The notes under the pieces were generated by a model. It made no database searches, was not told the origin of the DNA, and saw only the letters and a program-made list of their open reading frames with translations. Below, piece after piece: positions 1 to 13,500 of a stretch of 64,000 nucleotides of DNA. Each line of letters opens with the position of its first letter. Position 1 is the first letter of the stretch. Made by a program: the position numbers and the translations under genes. The stretch is from Trebouxia sp. TZW2008 (lineage: Eukaryota > Chlorophyta > Trebouxiophyceae > Trebouxiales > Trebouxiaceae), in assembly GCA_002118135.1 (NCBI GenBank), contig BDIU01000036.1, forward strand, positions 248,001 to 312,000, in the 5' to 3' direction.

Positions 1-1497
1 AAGAAGGCGTTCAGGGCTGAGACAAAGGCTGTGCTGATGCGAGCATCTTCTCTGCACAACAGACAGGCAAACAATCAAAAACCCAGGAAATCTGGTCATC
101 TGTCACAATCTTGATGTGCCGTCAAGGTGTGTTGCATGCGTACCTTGAACGATTGGTCTGTTCCAGATGACCAGATCAGTCATTCAAACTTCAGACAAAC
201 TTGCTTGAACACACCTCAAGTAGGTAGTGATGTGAACAGTACACTGTAACTGAAGGCTCATGCTCACAACATTTGTGTTGGCGATTTCAATGTTGCTGTG
301 CTTCAGGGCAGTACGAGATCGAAGTGCACCTGAGTCTATCCAGCAAAGGAAGCTGTTTGGCAAAGAACGTGACCATGTCTTGCTGAAAGTCAGCTTGCAT
401 GTCGCCTGGGAACTGCTGCAATAGGAGCAGCAGACTCGACATGTGGCGGAAAGTGTCCTCACTCCGGTCTATATTCTCCTCCAACTTGCTCATGTATATA
501 TCGAGCAACTCTGCAAACAGTGCAACCATTCAGGCAAGCAGGCTGTGCTGCTCTTGAAACACAGTTCGCTGCGGCGCAAATGCGCAACAGGTGATCTAAC
601 AGGTGATCTAGCATGATGCAACTAGCATGCAGAAATACGCGGCTTGCCTTGAGATTATGACCTAGCTGAGTGATAGCGTGCCTACCTTCAAAGCTACTGC
701 AGCTGACAGCATTGCAATATGCGTCCACTGGTAGCAGGTGTGTGCGCAGCAGCGCGCTATACTCCTGGCCTATGGTGGATGCCAGACCAGCTTGCTTGAT
801 AGTGTCCTTGACATGACTGAACAGTTTACCAATTTTCCTTGACAGCAAGCCCCTTCGCCCTGCATCAGAGCATCCCTTGTTTGCCTCTGGCAAAGAGCTG
901 CAAGCATTTGATTGGTTGCGGCTGTTGTTGAAAAGAAAGCTTAGACATGTAGCGCAGTCATTGGCAGGTTGTTTGCTTGTAGCTGACATATTTTGTACCT
1001 GAGCGACGATCATCATCTGCTAACTGCACCAAATGTCTAAGAGTTTTTGCAATGTTGACATCAGGTCCTCTTTTCTTGCCAGCACTACTGGATATTTCGC
1101 CAGCAGCATAGTCAACAAAGACAACACAGAGGCCTGGCCATGTGCCCACTGCAGCGCAAACTTCCTTTTGAGCTTCAAATTTTGCACGCCTTTCAGCAAG
1201 CTGCTGGCTGTACCTTTGATTTTGGCAGTTGTGGCAGTGGACAAGGTGCTGTGATCAAGGAATTGCAGAACATCGATGCTCCCCAGTACTTGGTTGAGCT
1301 TGCCCAGACCCTCCTGAGATCGGTGAATAGTGAGCAGGCTTAACCGAGCCGAAAGATCAGTCTGGTAGCGGAAGCTATTTCACGTCTATCATCATCAAGC
1401 CGGCACGCGCAAGATGTACCTTGCGTTGAGTAGCTTTGCTAGACAGCAGAAGCCTATGTATCGAATCGAAATTGCGAGAGAAGTCCTCGTATGACAT
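1..1497 (-). CDS. ATM: ATM/Tel1-like PI3K-related kinase, N-terminal part (runs off window)
   Basis: This is the 5' part of a large gene whose kinase domain lies outside the window. Frame-consistent exons are 1497-1420, 1313-1214, 1148-999, 859-686 and 510-330, with phases that join. The first 60 residues resemble the ATM N-terminal TAN motif: a Leu/Arg/Lys-rich helix (LLLSSKATQRKEGLGKLNQV) followed by LQFLD. Further downstream, VKDTIKQAG and the helical segment after LLDIYMSKL match the order and spacing of ATM's N-terminal solenoid. ATM senses DNA double-strand breaks in the nucleus, and the TAN motif is needed for telomere and damage functions in yeast Tel1. The start is the ATG at 1497, directly followed by an exon with a GTACAT donor. 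Exons below 330 were not resolved. Another solenoid protein such as FANCI is possible but fits less well. Confidence 0.6.
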
Positions 1498-3970
1498 GCT
1501 GTGTACTCCAACAAAGTATACAGCTGATGATGTAACGGCCTGGCCACCTTTCAGTCACGCGCAACATGAGACGCAACGGCTAATATATACACTCCGCAAG
1601 TAAAACGACAGCTTGGCGCAACACAACAGCTTGAAAACATACGCTCTGCCGACATGATCGCTGTGTTCAGCTGTCAAAAGCAGAAAGGCACGACTTGATG
1701 AGACTACTGCGCAGCGATCGTCGAGTTCAGTGAGATTTTGCTGCGCCTGACAGGGCCACTGTGCTCACTTCACTGGAGACGACAAGTAGTTCGTCAAACT
1801 CACGCCAACAAGTCAACCTAACAACACGGAACTCGCAGGAGGGCTTTCGAGTCACCAGCGTCGCCCGTCTTCTGTTCTCGTGAGCGCACGGCTTGCGCAG
1901 CCTCAGGCATGACCTCGCGCTGCGCTGAGTCGCTACGACGATGTCTTCGTGTCTGAACGACGTATTCTTGACGGAGCGTGTCGGGAATCGCCTAAGCCAG
2001 ACACGGTCATAGCGTGCGATCCGTTCTGCTTGACTGCTGTCGTTCTGCCTCACTGCCGTCGTTTGCGGCGTATATAGCGTTGACCTCATATCAAGAGGAG
2101 TCACGCTTAGCGACAGGTGTGTGCAGCCACAAGTCATAGTGTTGACAGTACTAGTGTTCTCGACCCTAGCAGCTGGCCAGCAGCAGCAGCAGCTGTACCA
2201 ACAGCAACAACGCTCATACTTGTAGTTCTGTGTTGGCTGCTTGCTTTTCTAGTCAGTGCCATAACACTTCCACATGATCAGCTGCAATAGCATCATGAGC
2301 AGCTGCTTCAGATAGCTCACATCATGCAGAGATAGCTATCATAGCGCAAGCAGACTTACAACAGAACATAGTGCAAATGAGCAACAGCCCTGGTGCTGGC
2401 ATGGTATGTGGCTGTACACCTGCATGCATGAGCAGTCATTTCTGGACCTGAGCAGATACAGCAGCTTTCAGCGCATATGCAACCTGCTTTTGAGCAGCAT
2501 GAATACAGATCGGGTGGTAGCAATTTGATTGCCAGCAGACAGTCAAACTACAGTGAGCCCCACTAAACCACAGACACCACTGCCTACTAGGAGTTCACCT
2601 GGCAAGCATCTTCCCCAACTTGAGATGAGAACTCCAAGTGGAACAATGCTTGCAATGCTGCCAAGCAATGCACTCGGACAAGGTCTAATTGGAATTGGAA
2701 TATGTGCAGTCTGACTACGTCAATTCGAGCGAAACACCACAGCTTGTGCTGTTTTGCATGCTCTAGCTGTCTGCCTTATGTCCAGCAGATTGTTGAAGGC
2801 AACATTGCAGCATGCTTAACAGCCTGTTTGTCTGCAAACTTCAGACACGTTGACTCAGCATGCAAATCTGATTGTTTGCAATCTGGATGTAAGGGACCTT
2901 GGAAACATGGACAGGCGATGATTGCCTCACACAAAATCCAGCTGGAGCCAACAGGGCAGCTGTTGATCAATACAGCCCCTGCTCTGGGAGCATTGTGTCA
3001 GGGCTGCTGCGTAGTCACAGATTGGTTGTTGGTTGACATAGAGGGCCCAAAAGGTCTCATGCTTACACTACAGGCGCCAAAATAGGTACATGCCTGTGTA
3101 CGGTTTATGGCACACTTCACTTGTGTGCATGGCAACCACCTTGCAATAAAGAGTTCACAGCTGTTGTAAGCTCATGATCAGCCACAAGCAGGCCAGCTGC
3201 ACCGCAAGCATGAGTCTCTGAGATACATATGCATGCATCATGACCACTTCTGCATTGCAAGAGGCTTGTGGAGCATGCATAGCACAGGTAGTGGTCCGCA
3301 GTCTCGATCTGTCAACATGTCGCGTGTGCACAAAAACAGAACCCAGCTAGCTATGCCAATAGGCCAGGGAATGAATCATATCGAGCTTTGTGTAGGTAGC
3401 AAACTGTTGCAGTTGCCTGCAAGCAAAGAGTGACAAGACCTTTGCAGATCTGGAAATGTGCCTCAATCTGCACTGATCACCGCAATGCAGCGGCAGGAAA
3501 TGTTTGCATTTAGCAAGTGCTTGTGAGTCTGGGATTGCCAGAATCCCGAGGATTCTGTACGGCAGCTGACGTCACCAACGGATGGCGCACGCCTCAAAGC
3601 AGACGGCAGCAGCAGACGCGGGACGAGCAGAAACGGCGAGATCGCACGACAACTCAACCAACGCTTCACGCTGCAAGTTCGTTCAAAGTGTAGCAAGAGC
3701 AGGTGACCTCTGCAATAGCGAAATCAGCTGAGCGACGCACGCATCGGCATTTTGGCGCTGCCACAGGGTACAAAAGCTCAACAAATAAAGTTTATGTACT
3801 GTCCCTGCTTGTAGCCTTGCAAGAAAGCTCTTGACGCTGTGTGAACATCTTTGGTCAAACGCTGTCTCAGAGTTGACAATACAATTTCGGAAACAAGTTG
3901 TTGTCAGCCTGCAGTCGGCAAAGACGCGTGCGAAAAAGTGCCCCCTTGGGTGGCCATTTCTTGAGGCTTG
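1498..3970. other. 2.5 kb without a convincing gene; two weak ORF stretches
   Basis: This lies between the divergent starts of the ATM-like gene and the B3-like gene. An antisense ORF at 1727-2137 looks random (rich in Arg, Ser and Thr, no domain). On the plus strand, 2529-2714 reads as a Pro/Thr/Ser-rich stretch and 2702-3085 as a longer ORF ending in a stop at 3085. I could not join them with phase-compatible introns or recognise a family. A small unrecognised gene at about 2377-3085 remains possible. Confidence 0.3.
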
Positions 3971-6659
3971 ATGCAAAATATCGAGCCAGACCAGGTGCAA
4001 CTGGAACACAACCCTCCGCAAGAGCCTGCACCGCATGCAGAACCACTTCACTATCATCACGTCTCTTCAAGCGATCATGACAGGCGCTTTCAGAAGGTGC
4101 GACACATATCGACCCGTATAAAGTAGCATTCGTACCAGCTGCACTTGTTGTCTCTGCAGAGCTGTTAGCTACAATAAACACAGCCCTAGCCTCGATGCAA
4201 TATTCTTTCACCGCTGGCTTGCTGTACATATGGCACGCCGCTGATATGTGCAGCTACTGTGCAGAAAGTGCCTCCCACAACTGTGGCGCCTACATACAAG
4301 TTGACACTACCCTCTGAGTTTGTTTTGACCCACATGCCAGACATGATGGGTGGGGACTTTGTCATGATCAGTGCAGATGCCACACAAAGCTTCAGTGTCA
4401 GCATAGTTCCAAGGTGAGGAGCTTTGTCATGATTGCACTGCTGTACCACAGTTACCTTGTTCGGCATGATGTGTAACACACTGGTGCGTCGCAGGCGGAA
4501 TAAGGACAAGTTTGAATACACAGTACAGGCTAAGGCATGGAAGCAGGTAAAGGCACACATCCATCATACTGTGACTGCAAATGCAAGCTTGCACTCCGCC
4601 CTCTGTTTGACCCGACATCATCTGGACATGTTGAGAATTGAGTGTCTATGCGCAAGGTAGTAGAAGGGCTAGGCATCAAGGAAGGCGACTTGCTAGAATT
4701 TGAGCTGACTCCAGAGAGGGCATTGCGGGTAACAGTCATGAAGAGCTCAACTGTCACTCGCAAGCCTAAAAAGCTGGGGCCACCAGAGATGCAAGCAAGC
4801 CTGGCTAAAAAGAAGGGTGGCTACAACAGGGCCAACTTGTCCAACGACATAGCAAGGACCATGATGTTGACTGGCCATGACGGAGTCAACATGAATGACC
4901 TCCTGCTGCCTGCAGCTGCTCTTGCAACAGCTCAAGGCATGCCAATCCGCTTGCCTGACGTCAATGCTACACAGGTGCGGACTTCTTTGTCTGCAGCTCA
5001 CATTGCTCACCATGCCATGGCTGGTAGACAGACATGTTAGAGCTGCATAGAACTTGGTATTGACAGACATCATGTACAGCAACATAGTCCAAAAGGCAGT
5101 TGTCTGCTTTGCAGCCGTGATTGCCCTATGCTGTACTCTTTGCAGGCTATCTCTGAATATGTTTGTGTGCATGACAGCCTTGCGTAGCCTGCTGAGTCTG
5201 TGCATAAGCAACAGTTGCAGGTCATGAGTTGCCAGTCATGTCTGCAGAAGCCTCCTCACGCCCTCATCAGCTGCATGCAATTGTGCCCAGCTCAACAATA
5301 AAGCCAAGCGTGGCAGCTTTGCTTGCCCCAGATCAAACACAATCAAGTGACCTGCAATGTGACAATCTGCAGGAGGCCATGGCAGCTGCTCAGTATCAGA
5401 CCACAAATGCAGAAGATGTGTACCCCCCAGGGGCACATGCCATCAGTCATGGGGCAGTGCATGGGGACGCTGGGGAGACCCAGGAAGCGGACCCCTCTCA
5501 AGTGCCCAAGCGAACAGCTGACTGGGTACAAGATGGGGAAGAGGAACAGGATGAGGCCAAGAAGGCGCGTATTGAAGGGGACCCAGGTGCTGCTTTGTGA
5601 AGATTTCTTTTGGCCTGTGCAGTCAATCAGCTCTTGTTTTTGCATGACATGACATGACTTGACTCGACTGGACCGAGAATTGTGCTCATAGACGTGTTTT
5701 TGCTCCCAGGCACGTCTGCCTGGATGTGCAAGTTTGATGTAGTCAGTTGATTGTGACTGCCATCTGCCTCTCACAGCACTCGTCCAATGCTGAGCTGATT
5801 CGGCTGCCCGTCACCGCCTACAGCAAAGACAGCTGTCTGGAACAGCAAACACAACTCGTAGCAGACATTGCTGCAGCATTTGAGCTGTGCTGATATGTCC
5901 AATGGAACATTCCAACAAGCTGTAATGTATATGCACAGCAATGCGTCAGCATTCCTGCTTTGACTGCAGGCGTATCGCCACAGCAGCGGGGACCTGCCAA
6001 TGGCAAAAAGCCTGGGAACCGCACAAGTGCAGGGGCCATGAATTTGCTAGCCAGTGCTGCTGAGGACAATGAGGCCCATGACACCACTCTTACGCAAGCA
6101 CAACTGCAGCAGCTGCAGCAGCACCTGCTGCAGCAGCAATTTCAGGTAAGGAGTAATGCTACCACACTGCTTGGTGTCCTAGGACATTGCGCAAATGGTC
6201 TGCCAGAGCAGGCAGTGTCCTGCAGCATGTTGTGCAGACACAGTCAACATGTTTCGCAGCCCAGAATGGCCTCGCCGCGTGCCTATGTTCCAGATCTAAT
6301 GTCTTTGTTTTGGCATGACTGCTTTGTGTAAATAGGTTGATTTCAAGGCTGCAAGTTGCTGTGGGAGTTGTCTGCAAGAAAGTATTTGTTGCTTGCAGAC
6401 AAGAGGTAATGTGCATCAGCTTGATCCTCGACTGTTGCTCAGCAAGCGGACCATTGAAGAGGAGACTCAGTCTGGGCTCCATTCAGTGACAGCTTTGGGC
6501 AGCCTTGCAAAAAGACTGGAAAATCAGAGAATAGTGCAAACAGTTGATCCTGAAGTGAAGGAAGAGCTGGAGGCAATCAGAAATGAGCTTAAGTCGCACA
6601 CAGATGCAGTGCTTGACATGATCTACAGGATCAAGAAGGTTCCCAAAGCATGGATGTGA
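3971..6659 (+). CDS. B3-like DNA-binding domain protein
   Basis: Seven exons give a complete 431-residue model: 3971-4096, 4265-4413, 4495-4546, 4657-4974, 5373-5586, 5970-6145 and 6399-6659; all phases agree. Residues about 52-140 resemble a plant B3 domain. A strand starts YKLTLPSEFV, the middle contains GGDFVMISADATQSFSVSIV, and the end has the B3-like pattern of a Trp (QAKAWKQ) followed by GLGIKEGDLLEFELTPE. B3 domains bind DNA in the major groove, so a nuclear regulator is likely. After the domain come a basic patch (RKPKK), a second basic patch (EAKKARIE), a Gln-rich helix (residues about 325-345, LQQLQQHLLQQQFQ) and a charged C-terminal helix. The start is the first ATG of an exon ending at a GTGCGA donor. 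No paired second domain (ARF, ABI3 or RAV type) is seen. The family call rests on pattern, not alignment. Confidence 0.6.
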
Positions 6660-7535
6660 CACAGAATTCGTTGAAGACTGTGTTTGTACGCATAGAGGCA
6701 CCATCAACACGGGCTTGTTCTGAATGATGATACTGTACTGCTTTGTCTGGTCTGAAGATGGGGTGTGAAATGCATTTTTGGTTGCAAAATTCGTTGTTGT
6801 CTTCTGACTGATTGTCTAAACTGCTCATAAGTGTGCAAACATGTTGACGTATTCTGGGCATGCTTGTGCTAAGGCGTATTTCAGCTTGTGATAGGAATGC
6901 CACAATGACTCAGAGAATCAGTGTTCATCTTGTTGTTGAATTGTTTGAGTGGGGTTGTCAGTAGCAAGCACCAGCTCTTGCCATGGATGGTCTGTTACAT
7001 CGCCTTGGTTTCTGGCGGCAATCACAAGTCTGCTGTTGAAGCTTCGAAGCTGTTGAGTTCATAATTCTTGAAACGTCGAATGTACAATCTGCAGCTCACC
7101 CTTTAAATGTCTGTTACGCAAAATCTGCAACAGCTGGACCACTTCTACTGAATCTCAAGCTGCATCCTAAGTGCCATCCACCTTGGCAGATTGTTGCTGC
7201 ATTGTGTTCCATGTTCACAGCCAGTCACTGATAACTCATACAGCGACCTAGGCAAATTGCTCTGCACAAGCACACAGGAATGCAGTGCATTGCCACACAG
7301 ACGTCCACTCTTGCAAAACAGGTCAGGAGCGTATCGTCAATCCACCAAGCTTGTTGGTTATGACAAGCTGTACGCGACAGCCTCCGTCAGCCTGCTCATG
7401 ATGTGCTGTTGCAAGCCTGTAAAAGGCTTGGACCGTCAGAGCTTTGCTGATGCCACTTGCACAACTTGCACCACAGCCTTTGCATGCTCTTGACCCCCAA
7501 ACAGATCCTGCTCATCTGCAACAAGGACCAGCGCC
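6660..7535. other. Convergent intergenic region, no gene seen
   Basis: This separates the 3' ends of the B3-like gene (+) and UPF2 (-). It should hold both 3' UTRs. Short ORFs on both strands have no domain or exon-like borders. Confidence 0.5.
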
Positions 7536-10500
7536 TCAACCTCTGCCACGTGTTGACTTTGAGCCTCTGAGGCCTGAGGGTCCTGTCCCACCGCGGCTGC
7601 CTGGCTTAGCGCCAGCCTTGGGACTGCCTGACTGGCCTTGTGGGCCCCCTGTGCTTAGGACAGTCTGCTTGATCTTGGCGACAGGGACATAGTCAAAGCT
7701 ATCTTGCTGATGAGCTTGCAGAACAAGTCTTTTCATTTCTGCCCTCTCTTGTTCCTCTGCTTCAGCCTTGGCTCGCACACTCAGAGCCACGCTGGAGTCC
7801 CCAGGCAGCTGCAAGTGGCCAACAGATGTTTGGTGTGTCTCAAATTGACATCAACAGCATACAGCAATTACTGCATGTGGCTAATAACGCACTCCAGCAC
7901 ATTGTAAATGGGGCAGACCATGATGACCGGGCACATCACGGTACATCACACATGGTGCATCATAATTGTGCATGCACACGGCCAATGTCACACAGCGGCA
8001 AGCGCTATCAATCTGCAAGAGGTTTGTCCTTCACAGTGGACCATGTTCTGTAACACAAATATGCTGTATTGAGGCAAAAGCTATTGCAAAAAAGCTTCTC
8101 AGGGAGGAGGATGCAGGTTGCTGTACCTGAACTGCCTTTGACTTGTCATCCCTGCCACCACGTCTCATCATGACCCTGAAACTTACAGTGCTGCTTGGTG
8201 CAGTCTGCCTGCTGTCTGCAGATGTGCTTGCCACAGCTTGAGGGAAAGGACCAGAGGGAGGCAGCTTGTAGTCTGTCAGCACTGCTGCCAGCTCCTGTTC
8301 AAAGTCCTCATCTATTTCCTCCACCTACACAGCACTCACTTAAGTCAACAGCCCAATTGCAACATCGTACTGCATGCCAACCATAGGAATGTACCAAAGA
8401 CGTTGAGTGATGGCAACCTCAAGACCCAAAGACTGGCATGCAGCACTCAATGGGACACTTCTGACTGCTGAAGCTCTCAAATGAGGATGTGGTCAAGGTG
8501 TGTTGCCTTGCCACGCCAAAGAGTGCGCCAGCACATCCAGTATGGCCTGATTACCAGCCAGTTTGTCCAAGAGTGTCAGCACGCACCTTGACTGGGTTGA
8601 TGAGCCTGACATGGTCATCATCATCCTCCTGGTCTGTTGCAGCTGCCTGGCTGCCCTCATCATCCTCAGTTGCACCGTGACCACCTCGACCTGCACCATG
8701 TAATTGCATCAATGCTTGAAAGACAATGTTGCAATGTACTGCTGTGGCCACCGTGCAGATGACAACATCACATAAACACCATGATGAGAAGCTGCTGATA
8801 TGCAGTTGTCATGATGTCATCAAGACATACGGCGTTGAGCATTGCTGTCTGTTGATTTCATGCATGTGAAAGTTCCAATCAGCATCGAGTTTGTGTACTT
8901 GACACAGCAGGTAGCATGAGCCACAGACAGACAGGGAGATGTTCGGATGCAGCTGTTGCGTACCTCCAGCATCGCTGTCTGAGCCGCTACCGTCAGCACT
9001 GTCATCTGATGCGCTGTCCTCTTCCTCAATGATGCCCAGGCCAGCGGGCCCAGCAGCTGCTGACCGTGCCTCACTTGCCTCAATGGCAGCAACAGCCCTT
9101 ACAGCCTCCTCAAACAAAGTCAGGCGCTCCAAAGTAGGGCGCAAAGTTGCAAGTAGATCCTGCACATTGCCTTGATTCAGGAACGGAAGCAGCACTGCAG
9201 ACATCAGCAAGTCTGTCTGGCACTCTACTGGGGAGCACTCTGGGCAGATGCATGCCAATGCCGTCTGAACAAATCAATGCACAAACGACAATGCTGTTGT
9301 TGTTACTGTATCATCTGCACAGCTTGTCTTGTATGCATGTATGCAATGCAAAGTGCACTGTGATGAGCTATATCAGAATGTGCACAACGATCCTACCTGA
9401 ACATCAAATTCCACGTCCAAGGGCAGGGGAGGTTTAGCTAACAGGTAACGCTGGAAATATGTCAGAAATCTGTCTAATCGCCTCTTGGCAAGGCCCTTGT
9501 TGAAAAATTGACCGCATGTTTCCAATAAGCTGCAAATAAGGCGGATTCTGAAGTAGCTGAAAGGGGGGTCCAGACGCTCTGCTTCCTCTGGAGACTCATG
9601 CCCAAAGGCCAGCAGCAGGTACAGTGTGTCAAACACCACTCTGCAATAACCACTGGTTAACAGAGAAGGGTATATTGATGCATTTTGCCAAATTTTTGCC
9701 TTGCGGGTCCACAAGCTGCTGCACAGCATAGGAAGCCATGCACAATGAGCTTGACAGGGCAACGATGTGACACGTGCTGGCTGTGGGTGAAATGTGATCA
9801 ATTGAAAGCAATGCCAACTGGGCCAGAACACAACAACACAATGACTGCTCACCATATGCGGTGGCAGACTTTGAGAGGCTGCTGAGCAGATGCTTGAGAT
9901 GTCTCACCTGGAGTCAACTAGTCTAAAGTTGTACATTTCCCCAAGCAAGCGCATGTGGCCAACACGCTGCTGATACGTGCCACCTTCTGGCACTTCCAGC
10001 CCACATCTCACCTACAATCAGGTGTAACAGCATCGCCCCGACCCTCCTTCATGCACCCAAGTGAGCAAACACAGCAGCAGCAGTACAGCAGAGTGCAGCT
10101 AGGTACAAGGAGTTCCGCTGACTGACCTCTTCGAGAAGAGCATCCACAAAAGCCACACCCAAAGAAGGGTGGTAGCGGGAAAGACCAGAGGCAAGAGAGG
10201 CTATTTGTGGCACTTGGCTGAATCGACCTTTGACTGCCTTGAGCAGGACCCGTACTAAGTATGGCTCATCCTCTACCCAAGCAAGCTTTCGCAGTTTTTT
10301 AAGCACCTGAGCACAGATGACAAAGATCTTCAGGCTGAGTTGCGGCAAAAAATTGGTTCCGTTGGCATAGAACAAGTGTGTGGCCCCACAAGGCAAACTG
10401 TCAGACAGGCAGGTGTGAAGTGAGCATCTGTATTCAAGTGCATATGTGGCCATATGTATTCAACAGAAGTTGTGTTTCATTGTGCGTACCCATGCAAGAC

Positions 10501-13500
10501 AATTGCAAAGATTGGCTAGGTGCAACTGATGCAGAGATCATAAGCTAAAGAAAGGAAGACATTACCTTCCTGACGTCATCTTTGTCAAGCTGAACAAAGA
10601 CCAGATGACGTATCCAGTCCTGTACAACTGGCCGCTTCTTGCGCTTTAGGGCAGAGTGCTGGGGTGGATTGCATTGATAGTATGCGCTGTCCACAAGCAT
10701 ACTTTGACGGGCATCAAGGTTGCGCACATTCTTGAGCTTCATCATCAGCTATGCAAGCAAGCAAGAAGGTATTAGACAACATGGTCTGGATAGAGCTGAC
10801 CAACTTGTCACAGTCACTGCTTATCGCTTTGACATTGCTAAGTTTCATGTTGCTGAGTGCAGGCGACTTGTTGACATCTGGACGCAATCTACTGCATGCA
10901 GTGTTAGACAAAACCAGCCGCCTCTCATCAGGATTCACAAGATGCTCGCAATGCTTCCTCAGGGTTTCATAATTCATTTAAGTCATTCCCAAAACTCTCA
11001 GTACAGGCAATGGCATGACATGCAGACAGTAAAGACAAGTTGAACATTGATGGCCTTACCTCAGCCATGTTGGCCATGCGCGTGTGAGTCTCTGGCAAGC
11101 GGTACAGGAAGCGCCCAGCGCTCTCCAGCAGAGCACAGGCTGTGTCCACATTGTGCTGTACAAAGTCATCAAGCAGGGACTGCAGCAGCAAAAAGTTGTT
11201 TAGATGCAGCAAGTTGTTGTTGCCAGGCATACAAACAGCATCTAGCAATGTATGCCCTGCAAAATGTGGTGGGTCTGCGAAAAGCAAAGATAACATGGCA
11301 GGTGACTGGCTGCAAACAAACATGTTGTGGCAAAAGCACAAAGCTCACCTTCAACATGACAAAAATGCTTCCAAAGGGTGCCACTCGGAACTTGACAAGC
11401 TCACCGAGGTAGCGAGCGTTGCGTAGGCGTGCTTCCAAGGTGCGCATGGTTGGGTCTTTTTTGGCCTGCAGCCAGGTTAGCACCATTTCCACACATTGTT
11501 ATGCTACTTTCACTGGTATTTGATGGCTCCAGAACTGGATGCATGTACGCATTGAAGGGAGCTGAGAACTGCTTGCTCATCAGGGCTTCCCATTGTTACC
11601 CAACTGAGAGGACCACTTGCAAAGTACAAGTGCAGCTTAAGCAGCAGCTAGTCCTGATGTTTGCTGTTTGGTGACGATTGAACGACACACACAAAGAGCC
11701 GTCACCTGAAGGAATTCGAACTCATCCTCTTGCGCCTTGACCACAGCTGCGCCCACATCAGGGAATACTTTGTTGAGGGTTGCTGTGACCCGTGTGTAAA
11801 ATGGCAGCAGCTGAGCACTATTGCGGTGATTATCACTCAATGCGCGAATCAGGCGTTTCCTTGCTGCTTTGCTGTTGTAGGAGCAGAAATTGACAGACAG
11901 CTCATCACACAGATCTCTGCTGATACACTTAGGAAGCTGAGCCAGGAGAGCGTCCAGCGCAGCCTTGACTTTGGCGCCACCAAGCGCTTCTGTGTCTTGT
12001 GCTGGGTCATCAGTAGCTTCTACAGCACTGTCTGCAAAGAAGCAGCAGGACTCTATGCCAAATTTTATTGAAGGCAAATTGAGCTTTGAACTTCAAACAG
12101 GTGACGCATGCAGCATCTGTGGCACCACACTGTACGTGGTAACATCTCAGGAAGCAAAGTCAGCATGTGCATGTGGGTCAACAGCAGTGTTCTTTGCCAT
12201 TTGCTGTCTATGACCTGAGTTCTTGATGAAATGTATAGCACATTCAGTCTTGCAATGCATGAGTGCAATTTGTCAAACTGATGTAGATTACACATGTGTG
12301 TAAAGACGTTCCTGGCTGTTTGCATCTGCAAATATTTTTTCCCCGCTCAACAACCGCTTTTGAAATGGACAGTTGTGATTTGGAAAAAGCCATGCACGCT
12401 GCCAAGATGCTCTCATGCTTCAGGCAATGGCAAAAGGCCATGGCTGCAACCATGGCTTGTGTACAATGACTTTCACAAGTTGGTGGCAATATGATCCATC
12501 TGTCAGCAAGACTCACCTGGGTCAGCAGTTGAGCTGTCAGAGCTGGGCATGGCCACAGTTGTGTCATTAGCAGAGTTTGCCCCAGGGTTTTCTGGTTCTG
12601 TGGACCCTGCAGGAGCCTCACCAAGCAGAATTGCTGGCACAATGCCACGCACGTCAGGCAGGATTTCATAGAAAGCTCGAGTGTCTTCATCCTCAAAGGG
12701 ACCAGCAGTTGAACCATCATCAGCTTCCTGCAGCCAGAGTTACTGTCAAGCTGTACCAAACCCTGCGTCTTCTGAACAACCATGGAGTCTTACAAAATTG
12801 GCTGCACAAGGCTTCCTTCATCTAAGTGACTGAGTGAGCTCACCATGACACATGACAAACATGCATAGGGCAATGGCACTAATGGGAGCAAATTGCTGCT
12901 CAAATGCATTGGCAGCATTCAGCATCAGGCAGCTGATGTAGTTCGGGGGCTCACTCTAGTCAACACCATGATGGCACCATCTGTTGTTCTTGTGACAGAA
13001 CTTGGCTCTGGGAGGTTGGGCATTGCCTTGTCCAATGTATCAGCAAGAGATGCCACTGCTCGCTGCAGGGTTTCATAGGCTTTGCGCTGCTTCTCGTATG
13101 CTGCAGCCATGTCCTCTGGAAGCTCGCCCCTGTGGAGACAAAAGAAACTACAGCCCATGCCCCTCAATGCCATGATGCCCATTTGGATGTGAGAACATGG
13201 ATGTACATTGTACGCTGGAGTCTGTCAGACAAGTCGGTGAAAAGCATGGCTTGTGAAGAGAATAGCAATGGTGACTTGCCTGTTGTTCAAGACACGAGAG
13301 TTCTCTTTGTCAGTATGTATCAGCTCAGCATGATCATGCTCAAGCTGCAGGCATGCTGCCTGAAAGACGCCCATGACAATATCTAGGAAGTTTTTTTGCT
13401 GTATCGCTGGCAAGGCAAAATGCTGCTGCACCTCTGCCAGGTACTGTCCTCTTGCTGAAGCAAATTCACTGACAGCCTCTTGAGCCACAGAGTTTCTGTT

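Noticed and set aside
1..1497. FANCI as identity of the first gene
   Set aside because: The N-terminal TAN-like motif and the order of later blocks fit ATM better than the FANCI solenoid.
1727..2137. 136-codon antisense ORF with basic, Thr/Ser-rich product
   Set aside because: No domain, no exon borders and composition like random translation of GC-rich promoter DNA.
3867..4229. 120-codon minus ORF overlapping the start of the B3-like gene
   Set aside because: It mirrors the plus-strand exon 3971-4096, which joins in phase to the B3-like domain; the minus ORF has no splice context.
6399..6659. TAF12 histone fold in the last exon of the B3-like gene
   Set aside because: Only LLLSKRTIEE resembles TAF12; the expected histone-fold helices and LAKHRKS block are missing, and the exon joins the B3-like model in phase.
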